From contig NW_027018245.1 in assembly GCF_032854445.1 (NCBI RefSeq), positions 1 through 52,659 on the forward strand: DNA of 52,659 nucleotides, in the 5' to 3' direction. The notes under the pieces were generated by a model. That model was not told where the DNA came from, searched no databases, and worked only from the letters and a program-made list of their open reading frames with translations. Both the position numbers and the translations under genes were made by a program. Origin of the DNA: Liolophura sinensis (Eukaryota; Mollusca; Polyplacophora; Chitonida; Chitonidae). This document shows positions 1-10,782 of this stretch, piece after piece; the stretch's first letter is position 1; each line of letters opens with the position of its first letter.

Positions 1-617
1 GGCATCGGCAGCTGTTGAAAAATTGCAAATTTCCCTGGTTTCCATGGAGTAAGAGCCGTTGCTGGGCACGTGATTATGACATCAATGATCATTGAATTGT
101 CGCTACAGCCAAAAGTATTGGTCGCAGAGCAACGCGGTTTGCACCATTCGATTTCTCGTCACAAAATACGTAGGAATTAGCCTCTTACCAGCAGCACTGG
201 AACAGTTTTTCCACTTTTGCATTTTTGCCTGGTCTTTTTGTTAATTGAAATCGGCTACACTGTACTATGTACCATCGCGACTGGTCATTACTATATTCAA
301 CTTTTGACTATATGTTATGTGCCCTTCGGTAGCCCAGAAGACCTGAAATCTTTGGGCTAAGCCCATTTAACTCACCCAGCAATTGTCTTACTTCTAAGTC
401 CAAGACAATCTCAATGTCTTTATCTATGTGTAGAAAAACCACACCATTTGTACATAAAAAACACAAGGTACTTGATACAGTCTGCTGTAAAAAGTACAAC
501 TGAACACTGACCCACTTGAGTAAGGTGCCAAAAGATGCGGAATTGAGCCAGGCATCGGCAGCTGTTGAAAAAATTGCAAATTTCCCTGGTTTCCATGGAG
601 TAAGATCCGTTGCTGTG

Positions 618-623
618 CACGTG
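618..623. other. CACGTG hexamer (E-box/G-box-like) present once per monomer
   Basis: The perfect palindrome CACGTG sits about 66 bp after the monomer anchor (67-72 in the first monomer, 618-623 here). It is retained in most monomers although flanking bases vary: GGGCACGTGATT is usual, and GTGCACGTG, ACGCACGTG and GAGCACGTG also occur. CACGTG is a known binding core for bHLH factors, including yeast Cbf1 at CDEI. That is only a motif match here; nothing in the window shows that it is bound. Confidence 0.5.
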
Positions 624-634
624 ATTTTGACATC

Positions 635-644
635 AATGATCATT
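635..644. repeat. Palindrome AATGATCATT (14-bp TCAATGATCATTGA in many monomers)
   Basis: This is a perfect 10-bp palindrome about 84 bp into the monomer. In monomers reading CATCAATGATCATTGAATT (for example 82-95 in the first monomer) it extends to 14 bp. Where GATCATT becomes GATTATT (for example around 6130, 8080, 11140) the symmetry is broken, so this is a polymorphic rather than invariant dyad. Confidence 0.8.
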
Positions 645-810
645 CAATTGTCGCTACAGCCAAAAGCATTGGTCGGAGAGCAACGCGGTTTGCACCATTC
701 GATTTGTGGTCACAAAATACGTCGGATTAGCCTCTTACCAGCAGCACTGGAACAGTTTTTCCACTTTTGCATTTTTACCTGGTATTTTTCTTAATTGAAA
801 TCGTCTACAC

Positions 811-823
811 TGTACTCTGTACA
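811..823. repeat. Inverted repeat TGTAC-TCT-GTACA
   Basis: Five-base arms TGTAC and GTACA flank a three-base centre. It lies between CGGCTACAC and AATCGCGACTGG. Most monomers keep it; a common alternative is TGTACTATGTACC, which keeps the arms and changes the centre and the following base. It is the first of four dyads in the 3' half of the monomer. Confidence 0.8.
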
Positions 824-880
824 ATCGCGACTGGTCATTACTATATTCGACTTTGGACTATAAGTTATGTGCCCTTCGGT

Positions 881-915
881 AGCCCAGAAGACCTGAAATC
901 TTTGGGCTAAGCCCA
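881..915. repeat. Nested three-arm inverted repeat AGCCCA / TGGGCT / AGCCCA
   Basis: AGCCCA (881-886) pairs with TGGGCT (903-908), and AAGA pairs with TCTT inside that, leaving a short loop and one bulged G. TGGGCT then pairs equally well with AGCCCA (910-915) across a single central A, so the middle arm has two mutually exclusive partners. Monomers reading GGGCCAAGCCC in place of GGGCTAAGCCC weaken the second pairing, and a few (such as 3101-3110, GGGCTAGGCCC) change it further. Whether a cruciform or RNA hairpin forms cannot be told from sequence. Confidence 0.75.
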
Positions 916-972
916 TTTAACTCACCCAGCAGTTGTCTTACCTCTAAGTGCAAGACAATCTCAATGTCTTTA

Positions 973-984
973 TCTACGTGTAGA
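973..984. repeat. Inverted repeat TCTAC-GT-GTAGA
   Basis: Five-base arms flank a GT centre. The outer flanks, TTT on the left and AAA on the right, could extend the stem past one A/A mismatch. In the variant monomers near 33424, 38365 and 50443 an A-to-T change removes that mismatch and gives eight-base arms (TTTTCTAC / GTAGAAAA). The element is present in nearly all monomers. Confidence 0.75.
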
Positions 985-1017
985 AAAACCACACCATTTG
1001 TACGTGAAAAACACAAG

Positions 1018-1047
1018 GTACTTGATACAGTCTGCTGTAAAAAGTAC
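1018..1047. repeat. 30-nt hairpin-forming dyad near the monomer 3' end
   Basis: The outer arms GTACTT (1018-1023) and AAGTAC (1042-1047) are complementary. The inner arms TACAG (1026-1030) and CTGTA (1035-1039) are complementary around a TCTG loop. A symmetric 2x2 internal loop (GA opposite AA) separates the two stems. The same structure is at 468-497 in the first monomer and in nearly every other unit. Exceptions that break a pair include CTGCTATAA near 12080 and 18670, and GGTGCTTG near 27431. I saw no compensatory double change, so conservation of the structure itself is not demonstrated. Confidence 0.8.
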
Positions 1048-4000
1048 AACTAAACACTGACCCACTTCAGTAAGGTGCCAAAAGATGCGGAATTGAGCCA
1101 GGCATCGGCAGCTGTTGAAAAATTGCAAATTTCCCTGGTTTTCATGGAGTAAGAGCCGTTGCTGGGCACGTGATTATGACATAAATGATCATTGAATTGT
1201 CACTACAGCCAAAAGTATTGGTCGGAGAGCAACGCGGTTTGCACCATTCGATTTCTCGTCACAAAATACGTCGGATTAGCCTCTTACTAGCAGCACTGGA
1301 ACAGTTTTTCCACTTTTGCATTTTTGCCTGGTCTTTTTGTTAATTGAAACCGGCTACACTGTACTTTGTTCAATCGCGACTGGTCATTACTATATTCAAC
1401 TTTTGACTATAAGTTATGTGCCCTTCGGTAGCCCAGAAGACCTGAAATCTTTGGGCCAAGCCCATTTAACTCACCCAGCAATTGTCTTACTTCTAAGTCC
1501 AAGACAATCTCAATGTCTTTATCTACGTGTAGAAAAACCACACGTATTGTACATAAAAAACACAAGGTACTTGATACAGTCTGCTGTAAAAGGTACAACT
1601 AAACACTGACCCACATTTATACGGTGCCAAAAGATGCGGAATTGGGCCAGGCCTCGGCAGCTGTTAAAAAATTGCAAATATCCCTGGTTTCCATGGAGTA
1701 AGAGCCGTTGCTGGGCACGTAATTATGACATCAATAATCATTCAATTGTCGCTACAGCCAAAAGTATTGGTCGGAGAGCAACGCGGTTTGCACCATTCGA
1801 TTTGTGGTCACAAAATACGTCGGATTAGCCTCTTACCAGCAGCACTGGAACAGTTTTTCCACTTTTGCATTTTTACCTGGTCTTTTTGTTAATTGAAATT
1901 GGCTACACTGTACTCTGTACAATCGCGACTGGTCATTACTATATTCAACTTTTGATTTTATGTTATGTGCCCTTCGGTAGCCCAGAAGACGTCAAATCTT
2001 TGGGCTAAGCCCATTTAACTCACCCAGCAATTGTCTTACTTCTAAGTCCAAGACAATCTCAATGTCTTTATCTAGGTGTAGAAAAACCACACCATTTGTA
2101 CATAAAAAACACAAGGTACTTGATACAGTCTGCTGTAAAAAGTACAACTGACAACAGACCCACATGAATAAGGTGCCAAAAGATGCGGAATTGAGCCAGG
2201 CATCGGCAGCTGTTGAAAAATTGCAAATTTCCCTGGTTTCCATGGAGTAAGAGCCGTTGCTGTGCACGTGATTATGACATCAGTGATCATTCAATTGTCG
2301 CTACAGCCAAAAGTATTGGTCGGAGAGAAACGCGGATTGCACCATTCAATTTCTCGTCACAAAATACGTCGGATTAGCCTCTTACCAGCAGCACTGGAAC
2401 AGTTTTTCCACTTTTGCATTTTTGCCTGGTCTTTTTGTTAATTGAAATCGGCTACACTGTACTATGTACCATCGCGACTGGTCATTACTATATTCAACTT
2501 TTGACTATAAGTTATGTGCCCTTCGGTAGTCCAGAAGACCTGAAATCTTTGGGCTAAGCCCATTTAACTCACCCAGCAATTGCCTTACTTCTAAGTGCAA
2601 GACAATCTCAATGTCTTTATCTACGTGTAGAAAAACCACACCATTTGTACGTGAAAAACACAAGGTACTTGATACAGTCTGCTGTAAAAAGTACAACTAA
2701 ACACTGACCCACATTTATAAGGTGCCAAAAGATGCGGAATTGGGCCAGGCATCGGCAGCTGTTGAAAAATTGCAAATTTCCCTGGTTTCCATGGAGTAAG
2801 AGGCGTTGCTGGGCACGTGATTATGACATCAATGATCATTGAATTGTCGCTACAGCCAAAAGTATTGGTCGGAGAGCAACGCGGTTTGCACCATTCGATT
2901 TGTCGTCACAAAATACGTCGGATTAGCCTCTTACCAGCAGCACTGGAACAGTTTTTCCACTTTTGCATTTTTGCCTGGTCTTTTTCTTAATTGAAACCGG
3001 CTACACTGTACTCTGTACAATCGCGACTGGTCATTACTATATTCAACTTTTGACTATATGTTATGTGCCCTTCAGTAGCCCAGAAGACCTGAAATCTTTG
3101 GGCTAGGCCCATTTAACTCACCCAGCAATTGTCTTACTTCTAAGTCCAAGACAATCTCAATGTCTTTATCTACGTGTAGAAAAACCACACCATTTGTACA
3201 TGAAAAACACAAGGTACTTGATACAGTCTGCTGTAAAAAGTACAACTGAACACTGACCCACTTCAGTAAGGTGCCAAAAGATGCGGAATTGAGCCAGGTA
3301 TCGGCAGCTGTTGAAAAATTGCAAATTTCCCTGGTTTCCATGGAGTAAGAGCCGTTGCTGGGCACGTGATTATGACATCAATGATTATTGAATTGTCGCT
3401 ACAGCCAAAAGTATTGGTCGGAGAGCAACGGGGGTTGCACCATTCGATTTCTCGTCACAACATACGTCGGATTAGCCTCTTACCGGAAGCACTGGAACAG
3501 TTTTTCCACTTTTGCATTTTTGCCTGGTCTTTTTGTTAATTGAAATCGGCTACACTGTACTCTGTACAATCGCGACTGGTCATTACTATATTCAACTTTT
3601 GACTATAAGTTATGTGCCCTTCGGTAGCCCAGAAGACCTGAAATCTTTGGGCAAAGCCCATTTAACTCACCCAGCAATTGCCTTACTTCTAAGTGCAAGA
3701 TAATCTCAATGTCTTTATCTACGTGTAGAAAAACCACACCATTTGTACATGAAAAACACAAAGTACTTGATACAGTCTGCTGTAAAAAGTACAACTAAAC
3801 ACTGACCCACATGAATAAGGTGCCAAAAGATGCGGAATTGAGCCAGGCTTCGGCAGCTGTTGAAAAATTGCAAATTTTCCTGGTTTCCATGGAGTAAGAG
3901 CCGTTGCTGGGCACGTGATCTTGACATCAATGATCATTCAATTGTCGCTACAGCCAAAAGTATTGGTTGGAGAGCAACGCGGTTTGCACCATTCGATTTC

Positions 4001-6591
4001 TCGTCACAAAATACGTCGGATTAGTCTCTTACCACCAGCACTGGAACAGTTTTTCCACTTTTGCATTTTTGCCTGGTCATTTTGTTAATTGAAATCGGCT
4101 ACACTGTACTATGTACAATAGCGACTTGTCATTACTATATTCAACTTTTGACTATAAGTTATGTGCCCATCGGTAGCCCAGAAGACCTGAAATCTTTGGG
4201 CCAAGCCCATTTAACTCACCCAGCAATTGTCTTACTTCTAAGTCGAAGACAAACTCAATGTCTTTATCTACGTGTAGAAAAACCAGACCATTTGTACACA
4301 AAAAACAAAAGGTACTTGATACAGTCTGCTGTAAAAAGTACAAGTAAACACTGACCCACATTTATAAGGTGCCAAAAGATGCGGAATTGGGCCTGGCATC
4401 GGCAGCTGTTAAAAAATTGCAAATATCCCTGGTTTCCATGGAGTAAGAGCCGTTGCTGGGCACGTGATTATGACATCAATGATCATTGAATTGTCGCTAC
4501 AGCCAAAAGTATTGGTCGGAGAGCAACGCGGTTTGCACCATTCGATTTCTCGTCACAATATCCGTCGGATTAGCCTCTTACCAGCAGCACTGGAACAGTT
4601 TTTCCACTTTTGCATTTTTGCCTGGTCTTTTTCTTAATTGAAACCGGCTACACTGTACTCTGTACAATCGCGACTGGTCATTACTATATTCAACTTTTGA
4701 CTATATGTTATGTGCCCTTCAGTAGCCCAGAAGACCTGAAATCTTTGGGCTAAGCCCATTTAACTCACCCAGCAATTGCCTTACTTCTAAGTGCAAGACA
4801 ATCTCAATGTCTTTATCTAGGTGTAGAAAAACCACACCATTTGTACGTGAAAAACACAAGGTACTTGATACAGTCTGCTGTAAAAAGTACAACTGATCAC
4901 TGACCAACTTCAGTAATTTGCAAAAAGATGCGGAATTGAGCCAGGCATCGGCAGCTGTTGAAAAATTGCAAATTTCCCTGGTTTCCATGGAGTAAGAGCC
5001 GTTGCTGGGCACGTGATTATGACATCAATGATCATTGAATTGTCGCTACAGCCAAAAGTATTGGTCGGAGAGCAACGCGGTTTGCACCATTCGATTTCTC
5101 GTCACAAAATACGTAGGAATTAGCCTCTTACCAGCAGCACTGGAACAGTTTTTCCACTTTTGCATTTTTGCCTGGTCTTTTTGTTAATTGAAACCGGCTA
5201 CACTGTACTATGTACCATCGCGACTGGTCATTACTATATTCAACTTTTGACTATAAGTTATGTGCCCTTCGGTAGCCCAGAAGACCTGAAATCTTTGGGC
5301 TAAGCCCATTTAACTCACCCAGCAATTGTCTTACTTCTAAGTCCAAGACAATCTCAATGTCTTTATCTACGTGTAGAAAAACCACACCATTTATACATGA
5401 AAAACACAAGGTACTTGATACAGTCTGCTGTAAAAAGTACAACTGACCACAGACCCAAATGAATAAGGTGCCAAAAGATGCGGAATTGAGCCAGGCATCG
5501 GCAGGTGTTGAAAAATTGCAAATTTCCTTGGTTTCCATGGAGTAAGAGCCGTTGCTGGGCACGTGATTATGACATAAATGCTCATTCAATTGTCGCTACA
5601 GCCAAAAGTATTGGTCGGAGAGCAACGTGGTTTGCACCATTCGATTTCTCGTCACAAAATACGTCGGATTAGCCTCTTACCAGCAGCACTGGAACAATTT
5701 TTACACTTTTGCATTTTTGCCTGGTCTTTTTGTTAATTGAAATCGGCTACACTGTACTATGTACCATCGCGACTGGTCATTACTATATTCAACTTTTGAC
5801 TATAAGTTATGTGCCCTTCGGTAGCCCAGAAGACGTCAAATCTTTGGGCTAGGCCCATTTAACTCACCCAGCAATTGTCTTACTTCTAAGTCCAAGACAA
5901 TCTCAATGTCTTTATCTACGTGTAGAAAAACCACACCATTTGTACATGAAAAACACAAGGTACTTGATACAGTCTGCTGTAAAAAGTACAACTGAACACT
6001 GACCCACTTCAGTAAGGTGCCAAAAGATGCGGAATTGAGCCAGGCATCGGCAGCTGTTGAAAAATTGCAAATTTCCCTGGTTTCCATGGAGTAAGAGCCG
6101 TTGCTGGGCACGTGATTATGATATCAATGATTATTGAATTGTCGCTACAGCCAAAAGTATTGGTCGGAGAGCAACGGGGGTTGCACCATTCGATTTCTCG
6201 TCACAACATACGTCGGATTAGCCTCTTACCAGCAGCACTGGAACAGTTTTTCCACTTTTGCATTTTTGCCTGGTCTTTTTGTTAATTGAAATCGGCTACA
6301 CTGTACTCTGTACAATCGCGACTGGTCATTACTATATTCAACTTTTGACTATAAGTTATGTGCCCTTCGGTAGTCCAGAAGACCTGAAATCTTTGGGCAA
6401 AGCCCATTTAACTCACCCAGCAATTGCCTTACTTCTAAGTGCAAGACAATCTCAATATCTTTATCTACGTGTAGAAAAACCACACCATTTGTACGTGAAA
6501 AACACAAGGTACTTGATACAGTCTGCTGTAAAAGGTACAACTAAACACTGACCCACATTTATAAGGTGCCAAAAGATGCGGAATTGGGCCA

Positions 6592-7440
6592 GGCATCGGC
6601 AGCTGTTGAAAAATTGCAAATTTCCCTGGTTTCCATGGAGTAAGAGGCGTTGCTGGGCACGTGATTATGACATCAATAATCATTGAATTGTCACTGCAGC
6701 CAAAAGTATTGGTCGGAGAGCAACGCGGTTTGCACCATTCGATTTCTCGTCACAAAATACGTCGGATTAGCCTCTTACCAGCAGCACTGGAACAGTTTTT
6801 CCATTTTTACATTTTTGCCTGGTCTTTTTGTTAATTGAAATCGGCTACACTGTACTCTGTACAATCGCGACTGGTCATTACTATATTCAACTTTTGACTA
6901 TAAGTTATGTGCCCTTCGGTAGCCCAGAAGACCTGAAATCTTTGGGCTAAGCAAATTTAACTCACCCAGCAATTGCCTTACTTCTAAGTGCAAGACAATC
7001 TCAATGTCTTTATCTACGTGTAGAAAAACCACACTATTTGTACATGAAAAACACAAGGTACTTGATACAGTCTGCTGTAAACAGTACATCTGAACACTGA
7101 ACACTTTTGCATTTTTACCTGGTCTTTTTGTTAATTGAAATTGGCTACACTGTACTCTGTACAATCGCGACTGGTCATCAATATATTCAACATTTGACTA
7201 TAAGTTATGTGCCCTTCGGCAGCCCAGAAGACGTCAAATCTTTCGGCTAAGCCCATTTAACTCACCCAGCAATTGTCTTACTTCTAAGTCCAAGACAATC
7301 TCAATGTCTTTATCTACGTGTAGAAAAACCACACCATTTGTACATAAAAAACACAAGGTACTTGATACAGTCTGCTGTAAAAAGTACAACTGACCACAGA
7401 CCCATATGAATAAGGTGCCAAAAGATGCGGAATTGAGCCA
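6592..7440. repeat. Deletion-fused monomer pair (849 bp)
   Basis: A 5' monomer runs normally to CTGAACACTGA (7091-7100) and then jumps directly to ACACTTTTGC (7101 onward), a sequence that normally lies about 210 bp into the next monomer. About 249 bp are missing across the boundary: the linker, anchor, CACGTG site and first palindrome. A 340-bp 3' remnant remains with its dyads intact. Short ACAC similarity at the junction would fit a microhomology deletion (inference). Confidence 0.9.
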
Positions 7441-7574
7441 GGTATCGGCAGCTGTTGAAAAATTGCAAATTTCCCTGGTTTCCATGGAGTAAGAGCCGTT
7501 GCTGTGCACGTGATTATGACACAAATGATCATTCAATTGTCACTACAGCCAAAAGTATTGGTCGGAGAGCAACG

Positions 7575-7586
7575 CGGTTTCGGTTT
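7575..7586. repeat. 6-bp micro-duplication CGGTTT-CGGTTT
   Basis: The usual CAACGCGGTTTGCACC is expanded to include a second CGGTTT, followed by ACACC. The same duplication is at 10625-10636 in the second copy of the larger unit. It accounts for the 554-bp length of the 7441 monomer and marks this lineage. Confidence 0.85.
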
Positions 7587-9640
7587 ACACCATTCGATTT
7601 GTCGTCACAAAGTACGTCGGATTAGCCTCTTACCAGCAGCACTGGAACAATTTTTCCAATTTTGCATTTTTGCCTGGTCTTTTTGTTAATTGAAATCGGC
7701 TACACTGTACTATGTACCATCGCGACTGGTCATTACTATATTCAACTTTTGACTATATGTTATGTGCCCTTCGGTAGCCCAGAAGACGTTAAATCTTTGG
7801 GCTAAGCCCATTTAACTCACCCAGCAATTGTCTTACTTCTAAGTCGAATAAAATGTCAATGTCTTTATCTACGTGTAGAAAAACCACACCATTTGTACAT
7901 GAAAACACAAGGTACTTGATACAGTCTGCTGTAAAAAGTACAACTGAACACTGACCCACTTCAGTAAGTTGCCAAAAGATGCGGAATTGAGCCAGACATC
8001 GGCAGCTGTTGAAAAATTGTCAATTTCCCTGGTTTCCATGGAGTAAGAGCCGTTGGTACGCACGTGATTATGACATAAATGATTATTCAATTGTCGCTAC
8101 AGCCAAAAGTATTGGTCGGAGAGCAACGCGGATTGCACCATTCGATTTCTCGTCACAAAATACGTCGGATTAGCCTCTTACTAGTGGCACTGGAACAGTT
8201 TTTCCACTTTTACATCTTGCCTGGTCTTTTTGTTAATTGAAACCGGCTACATTGTACTCTGTACAATCGCGACTGGTCATTACTATATTCAACTTTTGAC
8301 TATAAGTTATGTGCCCTTCGGTAGCCCAGAAGACCTGAAATCTTTGGGCCAAGCCCATTTAACTCACCCAGCAATTGTCTTACTTCTAAGTCCAAGACAA
8401 TCTCAATGTCTTTATCTACGTGTAGAAAAACCACACCATTTATACATGAAAAACACAAGGTACTTGATACAGTCTGCTGTAAAAAGTACAACTGACCACA
8501 GACCCAAATGAATAAGGTGCCAAAAGATGCGGAATTGAGCCAGGCATCGGCAGGTGTTGAAAAATTGCAAATTTCCTTGGTTTCCATGGAGTAAGAGCCG
8601 TTGCTGGGCACGTGATTATGACATAAATGCTCATTCAATTGTCGCTACAGCCAAAAGTATTGGTCGGAGAGCAACGCGGTTTGCACCATTCGATTTCTCG
8701 TCACAAAATACGTCGGATTAGCCTCTTACCAGCAGCACTGGAACAATTTTTACACTTTTGCATTTTTGCCTGGTCTTTTTGTTAATTGAAATCGGCTACA
8801 CTGTACTATGTACCATCGCGACTGGTCATTACTATATTCAACTTTTGACTATAAGTTATGTGCCCTTCGGTAGCCCAGAAGACGTCAAATCTTTGGGCTA
8901 GGCCCATTTAACTCACCCAGCAATTGTCTTACTTCTAAGTCCAAGACAATCTCAATGTCTTTATCTACGTGTAGAAAAACCACACCATTTGTACATGAAA
9001 AACACAAGGTACTTGATACAGTCTGCTGTAAAAAGTACAACTGAACACTGACCCACTTCAGTAAGGTGCCAAAAGATGCGGAATTGAGCCAGGCATCGGC
9101 AGCTGTTGAAAAATTGCAAATTTCCCTGGTTTCCATGGAGTAAGAGCCGTTGCTGGGCACGTGATTATGATATCAATGATTATTGAATTGTCGCTACAGC
9201 CAAAAGTATTGGTCGGAGAGCAACGGGGGTTGCACCATTCGATTTCTCGTCACAACATACGTCGGATTAGCCTCTTACCAGCAGCACTGGAACAGTTTTT
9301 CCACTTTTGCATTTTTGCCTGGTCTTTTTGTTAATTGAAATCGGCTACACTGTACTCTGTACAATCGCGACTGGTCATTACTATATTCAACTTTTGACTA
9401 TAAGTTATGTGCCCTTCGGTAGTCCAGAAGACCTGAAATCTTTGGGCAAAGCCCATTTAACTCACCCAGCAATTGCCTTACTTCTAAGTGCAAGACAATC
9501 TCAATATCTTTATCTACGTGTAGAAAAACCACACCATTTGTACGTGAAAAACACAAGGTACTTGATACAGTCTGCTGTAAAAGGTACAACTAAACACTGA
9601 CCCACATTTATAAGGTGCCAAAAGATGCGGAATTGGGCCA

Positions 9641-10490
9641 GGCATCGGCAGCTGTTGAAAAATTGCAAATTTCCCTGGTTTCCATGGAGTAAGAGGCGTT
9701 GCTGGGCACGTGATTATGACATCAATAATCATTGAATTGTCACTGCAGCCAAAAGTATTGGTCGGAGAGCAACGCGGTTTGCACCATTCGATTTCTCGTC
9801 ACAAAATACGTCGGATTAGCCTCTTACCAGCAGCACTGGAACAGTTTTTCCATTTTTACATTTTTGCCTGGTCTTTTTGTTAATTGAAATCGGCTACACT
9901 GTACTCTGTACAATCGCGACTGGTCATTACTATATTCAACTTTTGACTATAAGTTATGTGCCCTTCGGTAGCCCAGAAGACCTGAAATCTTTGGGCTAAG
10001 CAAATTTAACTCACCCAGCAATTGCCTTACTTCTAAGTGCAAGACAATCTCAATGTCTTTATCTACGTGTAGAAAAACCACACTATTTGTACATGAAAAA
10101 CACAAGGTACTTGATACAGTCTGCTGTAAACAGTACATCTGAACACTGAACACTTTTCCATTTTTACCTGGTCTTTTTGTTAATTGAAATTGGCTACACT
10201 GTACTCTGTACAATCGCGACTGGTCATCAATATATTCAACATTTGACTATAAGTTATGTGCCCTTCGGCAGCCCAGAAGACGTCAAATCTTTCGGCTAAG
10301 CCCATTTAACTCACCCAGCAATTGTCTTACTTCTAAGTCCAAGACAATCTCAATGTCTTTATCTACGTGTAGAAAAACCACACCATTTGTACATAAAAAA
10401 CACAAGGTACTTGATACAGTCTGCTGTAAAAAAGTACAACTGACCACAGACCCATATGAATAAGGTGCCAAAAGATGCGGAATTGAGCCA
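9641..10490. repeat. Deletion-fused monomer pair (850 bp), duplicate of the one at 6592
   Basis: The same junction (CTGA joined to ACACTTTT at 10149/10150) recurs exactly 3,049 bp downstream, so the deletion arose once and was then amplified with the larger unit. This copy differs by CACTTTTCC in place of CACTTTTGC just after the junction and by one extra A near 10433. Confidence 0.9.
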
Positions 10491-10782
10491 GGTATCGGCA
10501 GCTGTTGAAAAATTGCAAATTTCCCTGGTTTCCATGGAGTAAGAGCCGTTGCTGTGCACGTGATTATGACACAAATGATCATTCAATTGTCACTACAGCC
10601 AAAAGTATTGGTCGGAGAGCAACGCGGTTTCGGTTTACACCATTCGATTTGTCGTCACAAAGTACGTCGGATTAGCCTCTTACCAGCAGCACTGGAACAA
10701 TTTTTCCAATTTTGCATTTTTGCCTGGTCTTTTTGTTAATTGAAATCGGCTACACTGTACTATGTACCATCGCGACTGGTCA

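Larger units (their letters stand above)
551..1100. repeat. Representative satellite monomer (550 bp) with its internal landmarks
   Basis: This unit shows the layout shared by nearly all monomers. The 5' part has CAGCTG in the anchor, an A-tract with GCAAATTT, TCCATGGA, a CACGTG hexamer (618-623) and the palindrome AATGATCATT (635-644). The middle (about 750-800) is a run of T-tracts separated by short spacers, ending at TTAATTGAAA. The 3' half carries four inverted repeats (811-823, 881-915, 973-984, 1018-1047), listed separately. The last ~40 bp are the variable linker (here the A version, CCCACTTCAGTAAG at 1061-1074), followed by the near-constant GGTGCCAAAAGATGCGGAAT. This copy has one extra A in its first A-tract, which makes it 550 rather than 549 bp. 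Confidence 0.9.
1..5300. repeat. Array segment I: irregularly ordered monomers
   Basis: Monomer starts are 1, 551, 1101, 1650, 2199, 2748, 3297, 3846, 4395 and 4944. The linker versions preceding the second to tenth starts are A, A, B, C, B, A, C, B, A, with no clear multi-monomer period. One linker at 1609-1622 is an odd B form (ATTTATACGG), and one at 4909-4921 an odd A form (CTTCAGTAATTTGC). Divergence between neighbours is higher than in the duplicated blocks downstream. Confidence 0.85.
5301..8349. repeat. Copy 1 of a ~3,049-bp tandem duplication
   Basis: Every landmark here recurs 3,049 bp downstream: starts 5494, 6043 and 6592 match 8543, 9092 and 9641. The unit is five full-length monomers plus a ~300-bp remnant. 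Starts are 5494, 6043, 6592 (849-bp fused pair), 7441 and 7995, with linkers C, A, B, C, A. The left edge is bracketed by differences at about 5221 and 5300, and the junction with copy 2 lies within 8350-8439, where both parents are identical. Confidence 0.9.

Noticed and set aside
331-345. RNA polymerase III box A-like TAGCCCAGAAG, with a box B-like ATTCGATTTC elsewhere in the monomer
   Set aside because: Both deviate at important positions, and within a monomer the box B-like site lies upstream of the box A-like site. No tRNA- or 5S-like fold follows, so I do not call a tRNA-derived element.
551-1100. CENP-B box
   Set aside because: No sequence resembling the TTCG....A..CGGG core was seen on either strand of the representative monomer.
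1316-1609. 97-codon plus-strand open frame repeated in many monomers, as a possible small membrane protein gene family
   Set aside because: It opens with TTG rather than ATG, is interrupted by common stop-creating variants in sister monomers, has an equally long antisense frame, and 1-nt indels between monomers are frequent. It is best explained by chance openness of a repeated sequence.
7101-7440. Insertion of a different element between monomers
   Set aside because: The extra ~300 bp align throughout with the 3' part of an ordinary monomer, so this is a deletion across a monomer boundary and not an insertion.
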